Of a stretch of 64,000 nucleotides of DNA, positions 42,900 through 54,668 are shown piece after piece. The notes beneath the pieces were generated by a model. That model saw only the letters and a program-made list of their open reading frames with translations. It had not been told where the DNA came from and searched no databases. The position numbers and the translations under genes were made by a program. Origin of the DNA: Phymorhynchus buccinoides (taxonomy: Eukaryota; Mollusca; Gastropoda; Neogastropoda; Raphitomidae); contig CM065694.1 of the NCBI GenBank assembly GCA_017654935.2, positions 8,886,719 to 8,950,718 on the forward strand. The letters are read 5' to 3'. Position 1 is the stretch's first letter, and every line of letters starts with the position of its first letter.

Positions 42900-44640
42900 C
42901 AATGCATATTAGTGTGTGTGTGTGGCGTGTGTTGTTTGTGTGTGTGTGTGTGCATCGTGTGCGTGTTTGGTGCCGTGCGAGGTGTGTGTGTATGTGTTTG
43001 TGTCTTTGTGTGTGATGGGTTAGTGTTTGTTTGTGTGTTGTGTGTCTATAGTGTGGGTGTGCGCTTCCTTCTCTTTGTGTGTGTGAATGCATAGGTGTTT
43101 GTTGTGTGTGTGGCGTGTATATATGTGGGTGTTTGTGTGTGTTTTCTTAATGGTGTGTGGTATGTGTGTGGCTGTGTATATATCTACGGTTGGTCTTTTG
43201 TGTTGTGTGCCTGTTTGTGTATGTGTGTGCGCGCAACTGCATATGGTATGCGCAAACTGCGAAAGCCAAGGGATGGCGTTGCGACTTGGGACCTTCCAAG
43301 TCTGTTTTTTGGCTGAAAGATTGCGATGTACCCTTGGAAAAGATCCCCACAATAAAACCAATTTTAAGCCATCTTGCCAAAATAGCAGCTTCGCCTCGAT
43401 ATCGAAGTATTGGCAGAAATGCAGTCTACCCTTTCACCACAAACATTTTTCAGCAAAAAAAACCACACATTAAAACTTAACGGGCGAGAGAGAAAAACAA
43501 ATCTGCAATATTGGGAATGTCCTCCTTTTGACATTTTCTTTTCTTCTTCCGTGACGGCCTCCTTCATCAAGTTGGAAGATTCTGCCGATGTTGGAGAAAA
43601 CGAAAACGAAAAACGATGGAGTGCGCACAGCCAAGTCAGAAAGGCATGTTAGAAACAACGATAAGTACATTAAAAGACAAAATGATTAGAAGACTAAGCA
43701 CACAAAACAGACACAAGAGGGTGCGGGATGGATGCAGATAAAAATAAAAGGTACTTTTATGTCCAGTCTGATATGCCAGCATAGTGAGCTGGTTGGACAG
43801 GCTAAATGATTCTCAACCCCAGCAAAGATGGAGACTATATGTATAACTAGGACCTGATACCAGGGCCCTGATGATGCCTTTTAGGGACTAGGGTGTTAAA
43901 CCATGGGGGATAAGGCGACCTTGGCGGTAAAGGTTAACGGCATACCTACATGACACTGGACAGTGGACCACAGAGTCACTTTAATAATCTATCACAAGCT
44001 TTTTATTTTCCTGCCTCTGTAAGTATGTTACTAGTTATGCCTCACAAGCTGTTGCTTCATCGATTCAAACTTGCAATTTGAATTCAAATACTTTTGTCAA
44101 GCATCGTCACATTGCACAATTAAGCTTTCACTTTGTCATTATTATGAAAAATTCGTCTCTTGTGTAAAATCATCTCTTTTTTCTGTAATAATAGTTGATG
44201 ATTTCATAAATGGTGTGTGTTGCTGTGTGCGTGTGCTGGCGGGTGTGTGAGTGCGTGTGTGATGCGTGCGTGCGTGTGTGTGCGTGCGAACTATTTAGTG
44301 TGTGTGGTGTGCGTGTGCGTGGGTGTGTGTAGTGGTGTGAGTGTAGCGTGCGCTTGTTTGTGTGTGTGAGTGGTGTGATGGGTGTTCTTCTTTAGTTTAG
44401 TGATAGACAAAAAATAGAATAAAATTAAAATTAAAAGTATGTGTGTGAAATTGTTAAGAATACAGCAGATAGCTATTGAGGTGAGAGTGTGTTGTGAGTT
44501 GCCGTTGAATGGTAGTGGTAGTGGTGGTGTGGTGTGTGTATGTGGTATGTGTGCGTGTGTGTTTGGGTGTGTGTGCGGTTATTCTAAATATGTGTATGTG
44601 TGGTGTTGTGAATTGCATGGATGGTGTGCTGTGCGCGTGA
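42900..44640. repeat. GT-rich microsatellite regions and unassigned sequence
   Basis: Imperfect (GT)n at 42910-43240 and 44210-44600. Between them, 43260-44200 is unassigned and no gene is recognised. Confidence 0.6.
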
Positions 44641-44686
44641 TGCTCGTAGTCATAGTAAATAGTTGTAAGTTCTATGTGTTGGTTAT

Positions 44687-44929
44687 TCAACCCTCTTCAC
44701 GCAAAGTAGCATCTTAGCACCAAAATTATATAACACCTACGCCACTAAAAGGCATCAAATTGGGGGTCTATTATCCAAAGACCCTGTTGTCTTAGTTTTG
44801 GGAAGTAAGGATGACCTTATATTTAATATGTGACAGAAAAAATTCCCAATACTGAGATGGATTTTGTTCTCTACCCAGGTAATTTTAAGGACATTTATGG
44901 CTGAAATATGCTGGTGGTGAAAGGGTTAT
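44687..44929. mobile_element. piggyBac-type MITE, family 1, decayed ends
   Basis: CACTAAAAGGCATCAAATTG, CAAAGACCCTGTTGTCTTAG and GGATTTTGTTCTCTACCCAG match the family. The ends are CAACCCTCTTCACG and TGGTGGTGAAAGGGTTAT, so both TTAA sites are mutated. Confidence 0.75.
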
Positions 44930-45309
44930 CATGTTTTAAACGTACACCAAGCTATTTTCTTCGCTACCCTAGTTGACTTCTTATCGCCATGCCACACATG
45001 CTATATATGGTTCCTACACTAGGCAGAAAATACACCGTATATCCAGCTAATCCTCGAGTTTCTCTCCTGCTAATTGGCAGTCAAGAGGCAAATTTATTAC
45101 AGGATGCGGAATTTCGCCAATTGCATATTTCTGCGGAATTATTGTTCTTTAGGTCAAAGTTATAAAATACTCAATTTTATGATAATATTATATTTAACTG
45201 CTGTAAAAATGAGGGGGGAGGGTCTTTTCAAGAGTTTTTGTCTCTGAACAATTCCATGCGTTACATTATATAGGGATTGGATGATACCAGTTTCTTCCCT
45301 TATTTGCAG

Positions 45310-45399
45310 TCAAGCTTGGACGAGGGTGGAGCAGGCTGCGGCCATCGAGCTGATGCGATGTGGACGGGAATCCGTGGACCCCACCGAGCCAAACCCAAG
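45310..45399 (+). CDS. Possible 90-nt exon upstream of the anoctamin
   Basis: A GC-rich 90-nt segment has an acceptor (TATTTGCAG) and a donor (CCCAAG|GTACAT). Read in phase 0 it gives SSLDEGGAGCGHRADAMWTG and could join in frame to the exon at 61915. The second frame is also open (AWTRVEQAAAIELMRCGRE). I do not recognise either product; the 16.5-kb intron it would need is long but possible. Confidence 0.3.
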
Positions 45400-46177
45400 G
45401 TACATTTTGCGTTTTTGTGGCTTTCGTATCAAAGGTTGCATCAGAATTGTCAGAGGATCATGAGGATTTGATGTGAATTCTGACAGAGGATTGGCCTCGT
45501 GTCAGAGGTTTGACTTTTTATGAGTGTGACTTCCGTTGAATAGCATTTTAAAGTGATTCCTCCTGCATAAAGCCCTTTTCATCATGTTGGGAATTGATTT
45601 CAGTGTTAGTCCCATACAGTCTGGGGCCTGATGTCTTGGACGCGGTTTTCAGAGGATTGGACTTCAGATGTTCTGATTGCCTGAAGAAGGTGAGGCTGGG
45701 ATTCACACCCCCGTCATCATGTTTTGAATTGGCTGGCGAGACGTCTCGACAACTCGACACATTCATTTGAATTGGAATATTGGCCGCAGATTTACCATTC
45801 TTTTTTGTCTTTTTTGTAAAAGGTGGAGGCAATAACTTCGCCTAAAAGGCTTTCACACAAACCTTTGCAAGACTCGTTTAAAAATTGGTTGAATGGACGT
45901 GTTGGATATGCGCCTTGATTTTTGTTGTTTGTTTGTTGCTTTTTATTGTGAAATTGTGTTTGATTATGCTTTATATTTAGTTCAGTCACATTTTTGTTTT
46001 ATGTCAGGAAGGCATAAACGCACACAGAGACTAAGCTGCATGGCATTTTTTTTCCTGGAGAACGCACGCGCGCCACACGCATCATGCACGCAGTGCATGC
46101 ACGCACGCACACGCACACGCACACGACACACGCACACGACACACGCACGCACGCACACGCACAGCAACACACAACAC

Positions 46178-46212
<35 letters not shown>

Positions 46213-46855
46213 CCTCCGAAGTCAGACGTGGGTACCCACGTGGAGGGTAAATCAAAATGGTCACACACGTAATATTCGTCATTCCTGCTGTTCTCGGATC
46301 TGCGACCTGAACAAGCGAGGGTGTGGCTGCGAATTGGATCGGAAAGAGCGGCGTGGCAACTGCCCCCAAAATAAAATGTTGTGCATCCCTTAGCTGGGCA
46401 TTTGTGCGATATAGTTCAAGTGCTTGGCTGTTGGGATGATCCTGGAGTCTTTTAGCCAGGGGTGGCTACCGGACAAAACAACAACACAACACACACACAC
46501 GCACACGCACACACACGCACACGCACGCACCGCCCACACACACACACAACACTCTCTTTCATTTAATATCACTTTAAAAGACGTTAAGACCTATTCTTTT
46601 TTAAATACATATATGCGGCATTATACACCCTTCACAAGTACGCCACAGCAAACTATAATACCACAAAGGCGACACATAAAAAATTAAAGCCCGGATGTTT
46701 CTCTCTATCAATATACACAAGCTAGTTTATGACACTACTTCATAACACTTATGAACAATTTATGCACATAAGAACATATACTTAACATGCTCACTTAAAA
46801 CTTATGTCTTTATACATCCACCACTATCATTTTACACATAGTGCCTGATTACGCA
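45400..46855. other. Unassigned sequence with CA-rich tracts
   Basis: CA-rich tracts lie at 46060-46210 and 46480-46550. 46287-46380 is related to the insert at 40049-40214. No gene is recognised. Confidence 0.5.
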
Positions 46856-47075
46856 TACCGTATGTTTTACGGACTATCAAGGCCGATAACGTTTCCACAA
46901 GACTTGAAAGACCCCTGACGCCCTGATAATATTGTGACCTGATTGAAATTAGCAGAAAAATCTATAGCATAACAAAATAATCCGAATTTAGCTAGCAGGT
47001 ACAAAATCTATGAGGAGTTAGGTCGCGCACTTATGCCAAGCGCCCTGCACGCCTTATAGTCAGAAAAATACGTTA
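46856..47075. mobile_element. CCGTATTTT-family MITE, short copy
   Basis: The left end is TACCGTATGTTTTACGGACT and the right end TATAGTCAGAAAAATACGTTA, both on TA. It is 220 bp, an internally deleted relative of 12137-12685. Confidence 0.65.
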
Positions 47076-47089
47076 GTCTAAAGATGTTC

Positions 47090-47530
47090 GTTTTTCAGTG
47101 TCCTTCTTTCCTTTTTTCTCTATATGTCTCAGAATACATTATGATATTTTGTGACCGACACGAATACTGCGACCAATATTCTAGGTCATTAACTCGTCTC
47201 TGCTCTGTCTATCTCTCGCGCTCGCTCTACTCTGCTCCTCCTGTCCTGACGTCTACTCTGGTATTAAGTCTCTCTGTTCTGTACTATATACTCTGTCTTC
47301 TGACCTCTCTAGTCTCTCTAACTCATGTGACTTTCCTCCAGAGCTACTCTCTGTCTGTCTATATACTCTCTCCTCTCTACTATATTCTCCTCTCCTCACC
47401 GGTCTCTAACCTCTCTTCCTCGTCTCTCTCGCTCTCTTCACATCCCTCTCTCACTCTCTCGCTCTACTCTTCTCTAACTCTTCCATACTCTCCCTATTTT
47501 CTCTCTATACTCTCTTCTTCTGTCTGTCAG
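47090..47530. repeat. Imperfect CT-rich tract
   Basis: About 440 bp of pyrimidine-rich sequence with many TCTCT and TACTCT variants. The 202-codon frame over it is a low-complexity artefact. 47531-47861 is unassigned. Confidence 0.65.
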
Positions 47531-47861
47531 TCAGTGATTCAGACCTACCAGAGGCACATATATGATAACATTAAGTCAGATTTAAAATACTGTTGTTGCT
47601 TCACACTGACAATGCATGTATTGATTGACAGCAGATGTGTGTTATCTGTTCCCACAAAATTGCCCAAAGTTCAAGCCAGGGATTTGCTTTAATGCTGAAT
47701 AACTGACCTTTTTTGCTATGACTAGCGCAACGCCTAGTACTGGCAAATGCACCATACTGGTAACGCCTAAGCCTAACTGGATAACAGCAACAAGCTATCA
47801 CGGTAGACGCTGAGCTACAGCAAATTTTACAAGCGATCTTTTTCACGGATAAGAAAACTAG

Positions 47862-48396
47862 GCGGAGTTATAAGGCACACCCAGTTTCACTGTTGCGCTG
47901 CTTGTGTGCTCTGAGAGTGGACCGCGGCTCTCACGCATATACTCTATCCAATTTGCTCGCCCTAGGCACCTCTTGGCCCAGGGCCCATAGCAAATCCTGT
48001 CTAGCAAAATTTGCCAGGACCGATATCAGGGTTTAAGAAATAAGCGCACGGAGTTATTCGTGAAAAGCGTGATTGAAGCGCGCCATAATATTATAGCACA
48101 GCCATCGCTTTTCTGAACCGATTCGCTTACCCGCCGCTTTGCCGCAGCAATGCATATTTAATATGTGTCACCGTTCTCCGCGCTCATCTACGTCCATGAC
48201 CAATTTGAAGGCAATTCGGTCCAGAAGTGTCCGGAAGCATACGAGGGCGCCAGCAGAGTCCGACGTCGCGATACGCGTTTCGCCATATTTGCTCAATAGT
48301 CGATCCGCGCAAATGACACGGCCACCCCAGTTAGGGCTCACAGCAAATTTGAATATGATTTCGGTCATCAAAAATGTGGCGGCGGAGTTATAAGGC
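47862..48396. other. 520-bp GC-balanced island between 16-bp direct repeats
   Basis: GGCGGAGTTATAAGGC occurs at 47862-47877 and again at 48381-48396. The sequence between has balanced base composition and many CpGs, with no microsatellite. It carries two overlapping short frames (48139-48393 plus, 48168-48371 minus) that I do not recognise. It may be a transposon relic. Confidence 0.4.
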
Positions 48397-48424
48397 CCGT
48401 TCTTGTGTTTTCAGAACACACGAA

Positions 48425-48535
48425 CACAGCATACGAGCATGCCATGCACGCACGCACACGCACGCATGCACGCACGAGCACACGACACGCATGCATGCAC
48501 GCACGCACCGCACGCACACACACACACAGACACAC
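48425..48535. repeat. CACG/CA-rich microsatellite
   Basis: Imperfect (CACG)n with GCATGCA interruptions. Confidence 0.85.
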
Positions 48536-48757
48536 ACTTGGCTTTTTTACTATATGATGATTTATACTGTTATAAGAACAGATAAACAGAAATAAATGTA
48601 TCCTGTAATTACCGAGCAATAAGATGTATAACTCATTATCAAGCTCAGTTATCTTTTTTTTATTTTTTATTTTATTTTTATTACAAAACACTTGTCTTGG
48701 ATTCTCAAGTACAAGCATAACAATTTATAAGTGAGGTCATAATTTACAACTTATTGG

Positions 48758-48922
48758 TACAGAGGAACCTCCCTTATAAGACTCCCTCCCATATAAGACC
48801 TACTTCTCTAAGACATTGCCCTTTGTAAGTATTAATATTTTCTCCCTTATAAGACCCTTCCCATATAAGACCTCAATTTAAATTATTTTTGGATAATTTC
48901 TTATAAGGGAGGTTCCACTGTA
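48758..48922. mobile_element. Pogo-like MITE, complete 165-bp copy
   Basis: It starts TACAGAGGAACCTCCCTTAT and ends ATAAGGGAGGTTCCACTGTA, both on TA. The inside has GACATTGCCCTTTGTAAGTA and then TTAATATTTTCTCCC. Confidence 0.85.
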
Positions 48923-49442
48923 TTAAAAAAACAAAGTGTCCATTTGATTTTAATTACATCAACAAAATTAATATTAAAGTTTCCCAATATCACTTTAATG
49001 TTTTGTGCTGGCGTAATTACTTCGTTAAAATTTTCACCAGCTGCATTCAATCAAAGTTGAGTTGGCTGTTGGCCGGTTTAGTTTTGTGTTCGGACATTTA
49101 GTTTACAGATTGTGATAGTCTAGCAAAGATTATTAAAGATGAGTAATGTGAGGCAGGCATGGTAGACCTCCGCGAATCGCAGAAAATCCGCGAAACAGTT
49201 TGAAACAGAATTATTTAAAAAATGCATTGAAATGGCATGAAAAAGTGAACATTTCACTAATTTATTGATTTGTATTGAATTTTCTTCGGCCCCCTGGACC
49301 CCCGGCCATTTTCCTTGAAAACCACTTTGCCCCCACTACCATGCCTGGTGAGGGGAAAGCAATGGCACCAAACTGTATAAAAGATGTGTCAGAACAAATA
49401 TTGAGAAGACATTATAACACACATGTCAAAGTCAAAGAAATG

Positions 49443-49647
49443 TACAGTGGGACCTCCCTTATAAGACCTCCCATTATAAGACTCCCTCCCATATAAAGAC
49501 CTCCTACTACTCTGAGACATTGCCCTTCTTTGTGAATATAAAAATTACCTCCCTTATAAAACCCCTCCCTTATAAGACCTCATTTTAGATGATTTTTTGA
49601 CGGTCTTATAAGGGAGGGTCTCTTATAAGGGAGGTTCCACTCCAGTA
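49443..49647. mobile_element. Pogo-like MITE, second copy
   Basis: It starts TACAGTGGGACCTCCCTTAT and ends TAAGGGAGGTTCCACTCCAG. It has the same internal layout as 48758-48922. Confidence 0.85.
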
Positions 49648-49689
49648 AGATATAAGTGAAATTTTAGTTGTTTGTTTGCCACAACATTA

Positions 49690-50056
49690 CATCACAATTT
49701 TTCCCACGTGGGGTCTTATCCCCGTGCAAATAGTTCCCCCACATTCTGGAAGTTATGTGCTTGTAATTAACTTTCTCTCTATCTGTCTCTCTCTCTTTGA
49801 CTCTGCCTTTTCCCTTGCTTTGTGTCATCCTACTATCCTTTCAGACTTTTTTTGGCCCATTCTCCTGTCCGGTCTTTTTTTCCTCCCCCATAAAAAAAAA
49901 AAATGCTTCCAATATACTTTTCTCCTTTGAGCTCCTCCGAAAATCGGAATGTCGTCGGCTGTACGCAGCGGGGAGACCAGTGAAAACTGGAAAAACGGAC
50001 ACATACGTACCCATTGTGGCCTTATGGCCTGGGGAACGCAGAAGAAGAAGAAGATC
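49690..50056 (+). repeat. Interspersed repeat R1, longest copy with (GAA)n tail
   Basis: CATTCTGGAAGTT, GACTCTGCCTTTTCCCTTGC and TTTTCTCCTTTGAGCTCCTC are shared with other R1 copies. It ends GGCCTTATGGCCTGGGGAAC then GCAGAAGAAGAAGAAG. The 3' tail and copy number suggest a SINE-like element; no A/B box was identified. Confidence 0.75.
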
Positions 50057-51745
50057 ATAATAGTTTTGACAAACCCAACCCAATTGATCCATCCTTTTTT
50101 TCTTACATACGTATATCCATTTCTTTTCTTTCTGATTTATGGGCAATTTTGTGGGCACAGAGCGTTCATAGTTCACTGTGATCATTGATGTGTTGGGTTA
50201 CTTTTGTGTTGTGATATAGTGCGCTGTTTGTTAACGTTTTAGTTGTTTCGATTTATTTTGTTCTGGGTTTTTTCTTTCTTCTTGTTCGTCTGCATTTTTT
50301 GCACTGAAAGAAATCAGGTGGAAAAGTGAGTACAGACTTTTTGTGTTTGCGTGCCTTTGGATTGTGTTTGTTTTTCTTTCTTTTTTTAATATTTCATTTC
50401 CCCCCCCCCCTCCTAGTCTTCTGCAATTCTCACCATGAGTGTCTCGGTACTTTTGGCATGTGCTGTGCTGTGTATGAAAACGCGTCTAAATGGATGGATA
50501 CGTTTCTTGTGATGCGTTTCCTAATTGCGTGCATCGTGTCTAATTCTCATTCTGTCTTCTGTCTAAGAGAGTTCTTGAAGTGGGGACAGTCATAACCTTA
50601 ATGTCCCTTTTGGACAGTACTGGGTTTGTTTTTCAGTTTCATTTTTGTGTTCAAATAACTAATTACGACAAGAGCGATTGAGTCATTCCGGTGATACTAT
50701 TTTTTATCAGTTGTATTTGAAATTTGTTTGGTGCGTCACAGCTGTTCCGTTGCACACAAATTTGAGCTGTTTAAGTTAAAATGACTGAATCTAGAAATCT
50801 TAGATAAAAATACAACCAAGCATTTCTTCTTTAAAATATTGTGGACTGTATGTTCCTTTGCTATTGTAGTATTTTTAATTTATTTCTGACCTTCAGATTT
50901 ATGGTAAAAAAACTGTTGAACAGTACCATGCAACTTAGTAGAAAATGCTCTTAAATAATACACTTTTTGTTATCGCAAACATAAATAAAAATGCTCATGA
51001 GTGTAAATCTGACACAGGATCCTGAATATAACTCATTTTCTTACATACTATTGGCCATAACATTATTCTTGCACTGTTGTTTAGATGACAAAGGATCTCG
51101 TGTGAAGTTGGCTTGAAAAAAGTCACTGAAACTAAAACGTTCCTCCCGGAACAGCTGTGAATTGTACCCCTAGTTTGTGCCTATGTCTTACTGTTTCTCT
51201 TCATTTACTGTCCTTCTGTTTGGAATGGAAATCATTGTATCAGCTCTGTTTGTTTTCCTTGCTCATGTCATCAGGGAAGGGAAGATTCTGACAATGGTCG
51301 CAATTCCTTGCAAATTGATTCAACCCTGCGGGTAATTTTTTTTCTCTCTGAAACATGTAACACTTTCTCATTTCTCTTAATTTTCGTTTAAAAAAAAAAT
51401 ATAATTTTAAGCCTAATGTTCTCATCAAACCATATTCATGGATCTGTAATCTGGTTTATATGTATTTACGGTGACAACAAAAATAACGTTTTGGACCTCG
51501 TAGCATCGATTATAAGTCAGCGTATCGACTCTAACATGGAACTAAAATGTGTTCATATATGTTTCTCAACTCATAGATATACTTAATTGAAGATGATCAC
51601 GAGTAACATACGGAAAATTAACACTCTTTATACCCTGCATCATTTTAAAACATTTTCTCGTCTACTGCTGTTGATGAGCTCAGATCAATGTAATAAGGTT
51701 GTCAGACTCAAGGGACAGCACTACATAGACGGTGCCTTAACTCAA
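50057..51745. other. Unassigned AT-rich sequence
   Basis: No gene or repeat is recognised. A C run lies at 50401-50412. Confidence 0.45.
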
Positions 51746-51749
51746 TCGC

Positions 51750-52080
51750 ATCGCAGCCATTACGCAAAGCTGCAAACTTATTATTCAAAAATCTCCCCCG
51801 ACAAATCCCTCCAGCCATACACACAAACAAAACATACATAAACAAAAAGAGAAATCAAAGAGAAGAACTATACAGGTTTTTACTTCAGGTAAAGAAATAG
51901 GGGAAATGGCAGTTTCAGACTTTTTATGCCCGAAAGACTTTTTATTTTATAGAAATCAGTGCTTTCATCCACTACAAACGCAAAGTAAGATGCATAATAT
52001 GGTCGACAGGAGGGAAGCGAGTTTAGAACTAACCAAATAATAGTGTGCACACAGATTTACTTGAAGTGAATTCGTCAAGC
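51750..52080. repeat. Interspersed repeat R2, copy 2
   Basis: CCAGCCATACACACAAAC, AGGTTTTTACTTCAGGTAAA and GGAGGGAAGCGAGTTTAG align with copies 1 and 3. Confidence 0.7.
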
Positions 52081-52208
52081 TGACAGTTTTGTATTTTTTC
52101 TGCGTACAATTACTGAATTAGGCGATTCATCCTCAATGATGACGTCACATATCACATTTATGTATGCGGAAGGATGTGATTGATGGAGATACTGACTCAA
52201 TTGAGATA

Positions 52209-52415
52209 TTAACCCTTTCACTGCCAGAGAAAAATTGAGAAATTATTGATTTATAAAATTTAAAAGAGACCCGTTAGACTCAGTCTGAAAAAAAGAAGGT
52301 CTAGAGATAATTATATCTTTCCTGACTTGTCTAAGCCCAAAACCAACCCTCCAGGATTATGACATCATCAATGACATCAAACACAGGGCACAGGGCATGC
52401 AGTGAAGGGGGTGAA
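52209..52415. mobile_element. piggyBac-type MITE, family 2
   Basis: TTAA (52209-52212) then CCCTTTCACTGCCAGAGAAA. The right end GGCATGCAGTGAAGGGGGTG is decayed. It shares CAGAGAAAA and ATGACATCATCA parts with 63684-63911. Confidence 0.65.
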
Positions 52416-52844
52416 CCTGAGCAGCAGTGGCTAGGCAATGAGTATGACTGGAGAAACTTAGCATTTTGGAGCGACCGTTTTATCTGGTTGACAATCGTTT
52501 TCTGACCTGGCTTATTAAACTAGTTTGTCAAATTAATCTTTTCTTCTGTTGAAGTTAAGATGATACCATGCCATATATGCTACACTTTTTCTTTGATAAT
52601 GTCCGGGGCTCGCAATAGTAACAACTCATGCTTTTTTTTTTTTTACAATTTTTTAAATTTACAAATCTTATTCCCAAAACTCAGAAATCACAAGTGTTGA
52701 AAAAAGGGGGTAAAAAGAAAAGCATACACATGCCTAGTTTTTGAGAATTTATTTTTGCAGTACATGTATCTTTAAAACATTAATCTTGGAAATGAATGCA
52801 AAGGAGAACCCCTTTTAAAAAACAAACAAAAAACTTGTACTCAT

Positions 52845-53215
52845 TCGCATTGCAACGATTTTGAATTTATTAAAAAGAAACTCACAAATCACTCCAGCCA
52901 TGCCCCATACAAACAAAACGTAACATAAACAAAAGGAGAGATTTTTGTTTTTTTGTGTGAAAGAAGATATTACAGGTTTTTACTTCAGCGTTTAGACATA
53001 GGGAAGTGGTAGATCAGACGTTTTATATATATAGACTTTATATAGAAAAACTCTCTACACCGATTGGTTCCCCCACAGCAGAACCACCACAAAAGCAGTC
53101 AGGGAGGCAAAATTGTGGTCTAAGGGAGTGAAGCGAGTTTAGACGTGACCAAGGTATGGTGTGCACACAGATTTACTCCCCTTGAAGCAAATGCATAAAA
53201 AAATTGACAGTCTTA
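52845..53215. repeat. Interspersed repeat R2, copy 3
   Basis: It shares CACAAATCACTCCAGCCATG, TTTAGACATAGGGAAGTGGT and GTGCACACAGATTTACT with the other copies. It lies only 760 bp after copy 2. Confidence 0.75.
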
Positions 53216-53926
53216 TCTATTAATTCCGCGACATATAATATGACTGATTGAAATGAGTTAATCAAAATAATATTCAGACAAGTATAAATTTTATATATCA
53301 ATAACAGATAAAATCCTAACAATGATGGCTTTAAAGATATATGTCGATAGATTTTTGTTTCTGTTTGCTACTTAAAACATTGTCACCGTAGGAACCAAGA
53401 CGGAAGAAGGAGGAGGAGGAGGATATATAGTAAGAGAGGGAAGAAGAAGAAAAAAAAAAGTAAAGAAAAAAATGAAGCGAAAATCATTGGTTGGAACAAT
53501 TTGGTCTGTTTGAACAGTCCTGGTGACCTGCCTTCTAAGAGTTCAATTTCGGTGTACCCATTGATCCAAACTGCATTCATGCATGGGGAAAGTTTACTCA
53601 ACCCCCTCTCCCCCCCCCCCCCACCACCCTTCTCATCCCACCCCTACCTCTCTCCCTCCAACCCTTGGCTCATCCCCTGCCTGTATATCGAACTCCTTGA
53701 AACACCTTTCCCCCCCAAAAAAAACGCCACTTTTCCGAGTGTCCTTTGACAGTGTGGTTTTAAAGGTCAATTTTGGTCACAGGTCATGGTCATGGCAGGA
53801 GCGTGGTCTTAAAGCAAAGCATCTTTTAACATCCATATTCCATTCTCATTGGGATTCTTAACACTGAACATGAGGGATGGTGCCAGAATTGGGGATGGAT
53901 AAAGCTGGAAATCCATATGCGCGATG
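53216..53926. other. Unassigned sequence
   Basis: AG-rich and C-rich runs (53400-53470, 53607-53625). No gene is recognised. Confidence 0.4.
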
Positions 53927-54668
53927 TTAACCCTTTCACCGAGCCAAGTCGCATTTTAGCACCACAGTGATTTAACACCTATGTCACTAATAAGGCATCA
54001 AATCACGGGGTCTGTTATCCAAAGACCCTATTGTCTTAGTTTAGGGAAGTAAGGGTAGACCTTATTAACTATATATGTCACAGAAGAAGCCCCTGAATAC
54101 TGCAGATGGATTTTGTTCTCTACCTACCCAGGTAAATGTAATGGTAGTAGTAGTAGTAGATAGGGACAACACAAGCACGTTAAGCTTTTTTAGATAGTCC
54201 CATCTTTATAATCAGTGTTATGTCAAATACTGGTCAAGGTTTTGCGGTCCAAAAAAAAAAAAACAAAAAAAAAACTCAAAATGTTCCTACGATTACTCGT
54301 CAAAGCATCTAAATAGGATTAAATAAATTGGAGATCTATCGAGACGATTTTTGAATAAGTTAGTATTGGGTGCACATTTTATTTCGTTAGGTAAATCATT
54401 CCAGAAGTTAGCAACTCTATTGCTGAAGCAATTTTTTCTGATATTAGTGTTGAAACGTTTAATAAAGAACTTGCCATAAGGGTTTCTAGTCAAATTGTAT
54501 TGTGGTGCGCTAAAAAATGTATATCCATGATAGATCGACATGACCATTAAAGTATCTTATCGCGCTTCAATCAGAATCTCCTCTAGTTCTCCTGCCTTTC
54601 AGTGAATGCAAATGTAGGATGGAATGGAAATGTTTTGACTGAAATATGGCTGGCGGTGAAAGGATCAA
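53927..54668. mobile_element. piggyBac-type MITE, family 1, split by a LINE
   Basis: TTAA (53927-53930) then CCCTTTCACCGAGCC. The interior matches 59302-59541 up to about 54138. The right end (ATATGGCTGGCGGTGAAAGG) is at 54644-54663. The 450 bp between is a LINE 3' end. Confidence 0.8.
54139..54590 (-). mobile_element. 5'-truncated LINE inserted in the MITE
   Basis: On the minus strand, NIRKNCFSNRVANFWNDLPN then NTNLFKNRLDRSP is a LINE C terminus. The 3' tail is (CTA)n, seen as TAGTAGTAGTAGTAG at the left edge. MITE sequence AAATGTAATGG on the left and AAATGTAGGATGG on the right suggest a target duplication. Confidence 0.65.

Noticed and set aside
42591..43094. 167-codon plus-strand frame
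   Set aside because: The first part lies in the R2 repeat and the rest is GT-repeat sequence; no domain is visible.
47084..47692. 202-codon Ser/Leu/Tyr-rich frame that could be read as a membrane protein
   Set aside because: It comes from an imperfect CT-rich tract; low complexity and no splice or start support.
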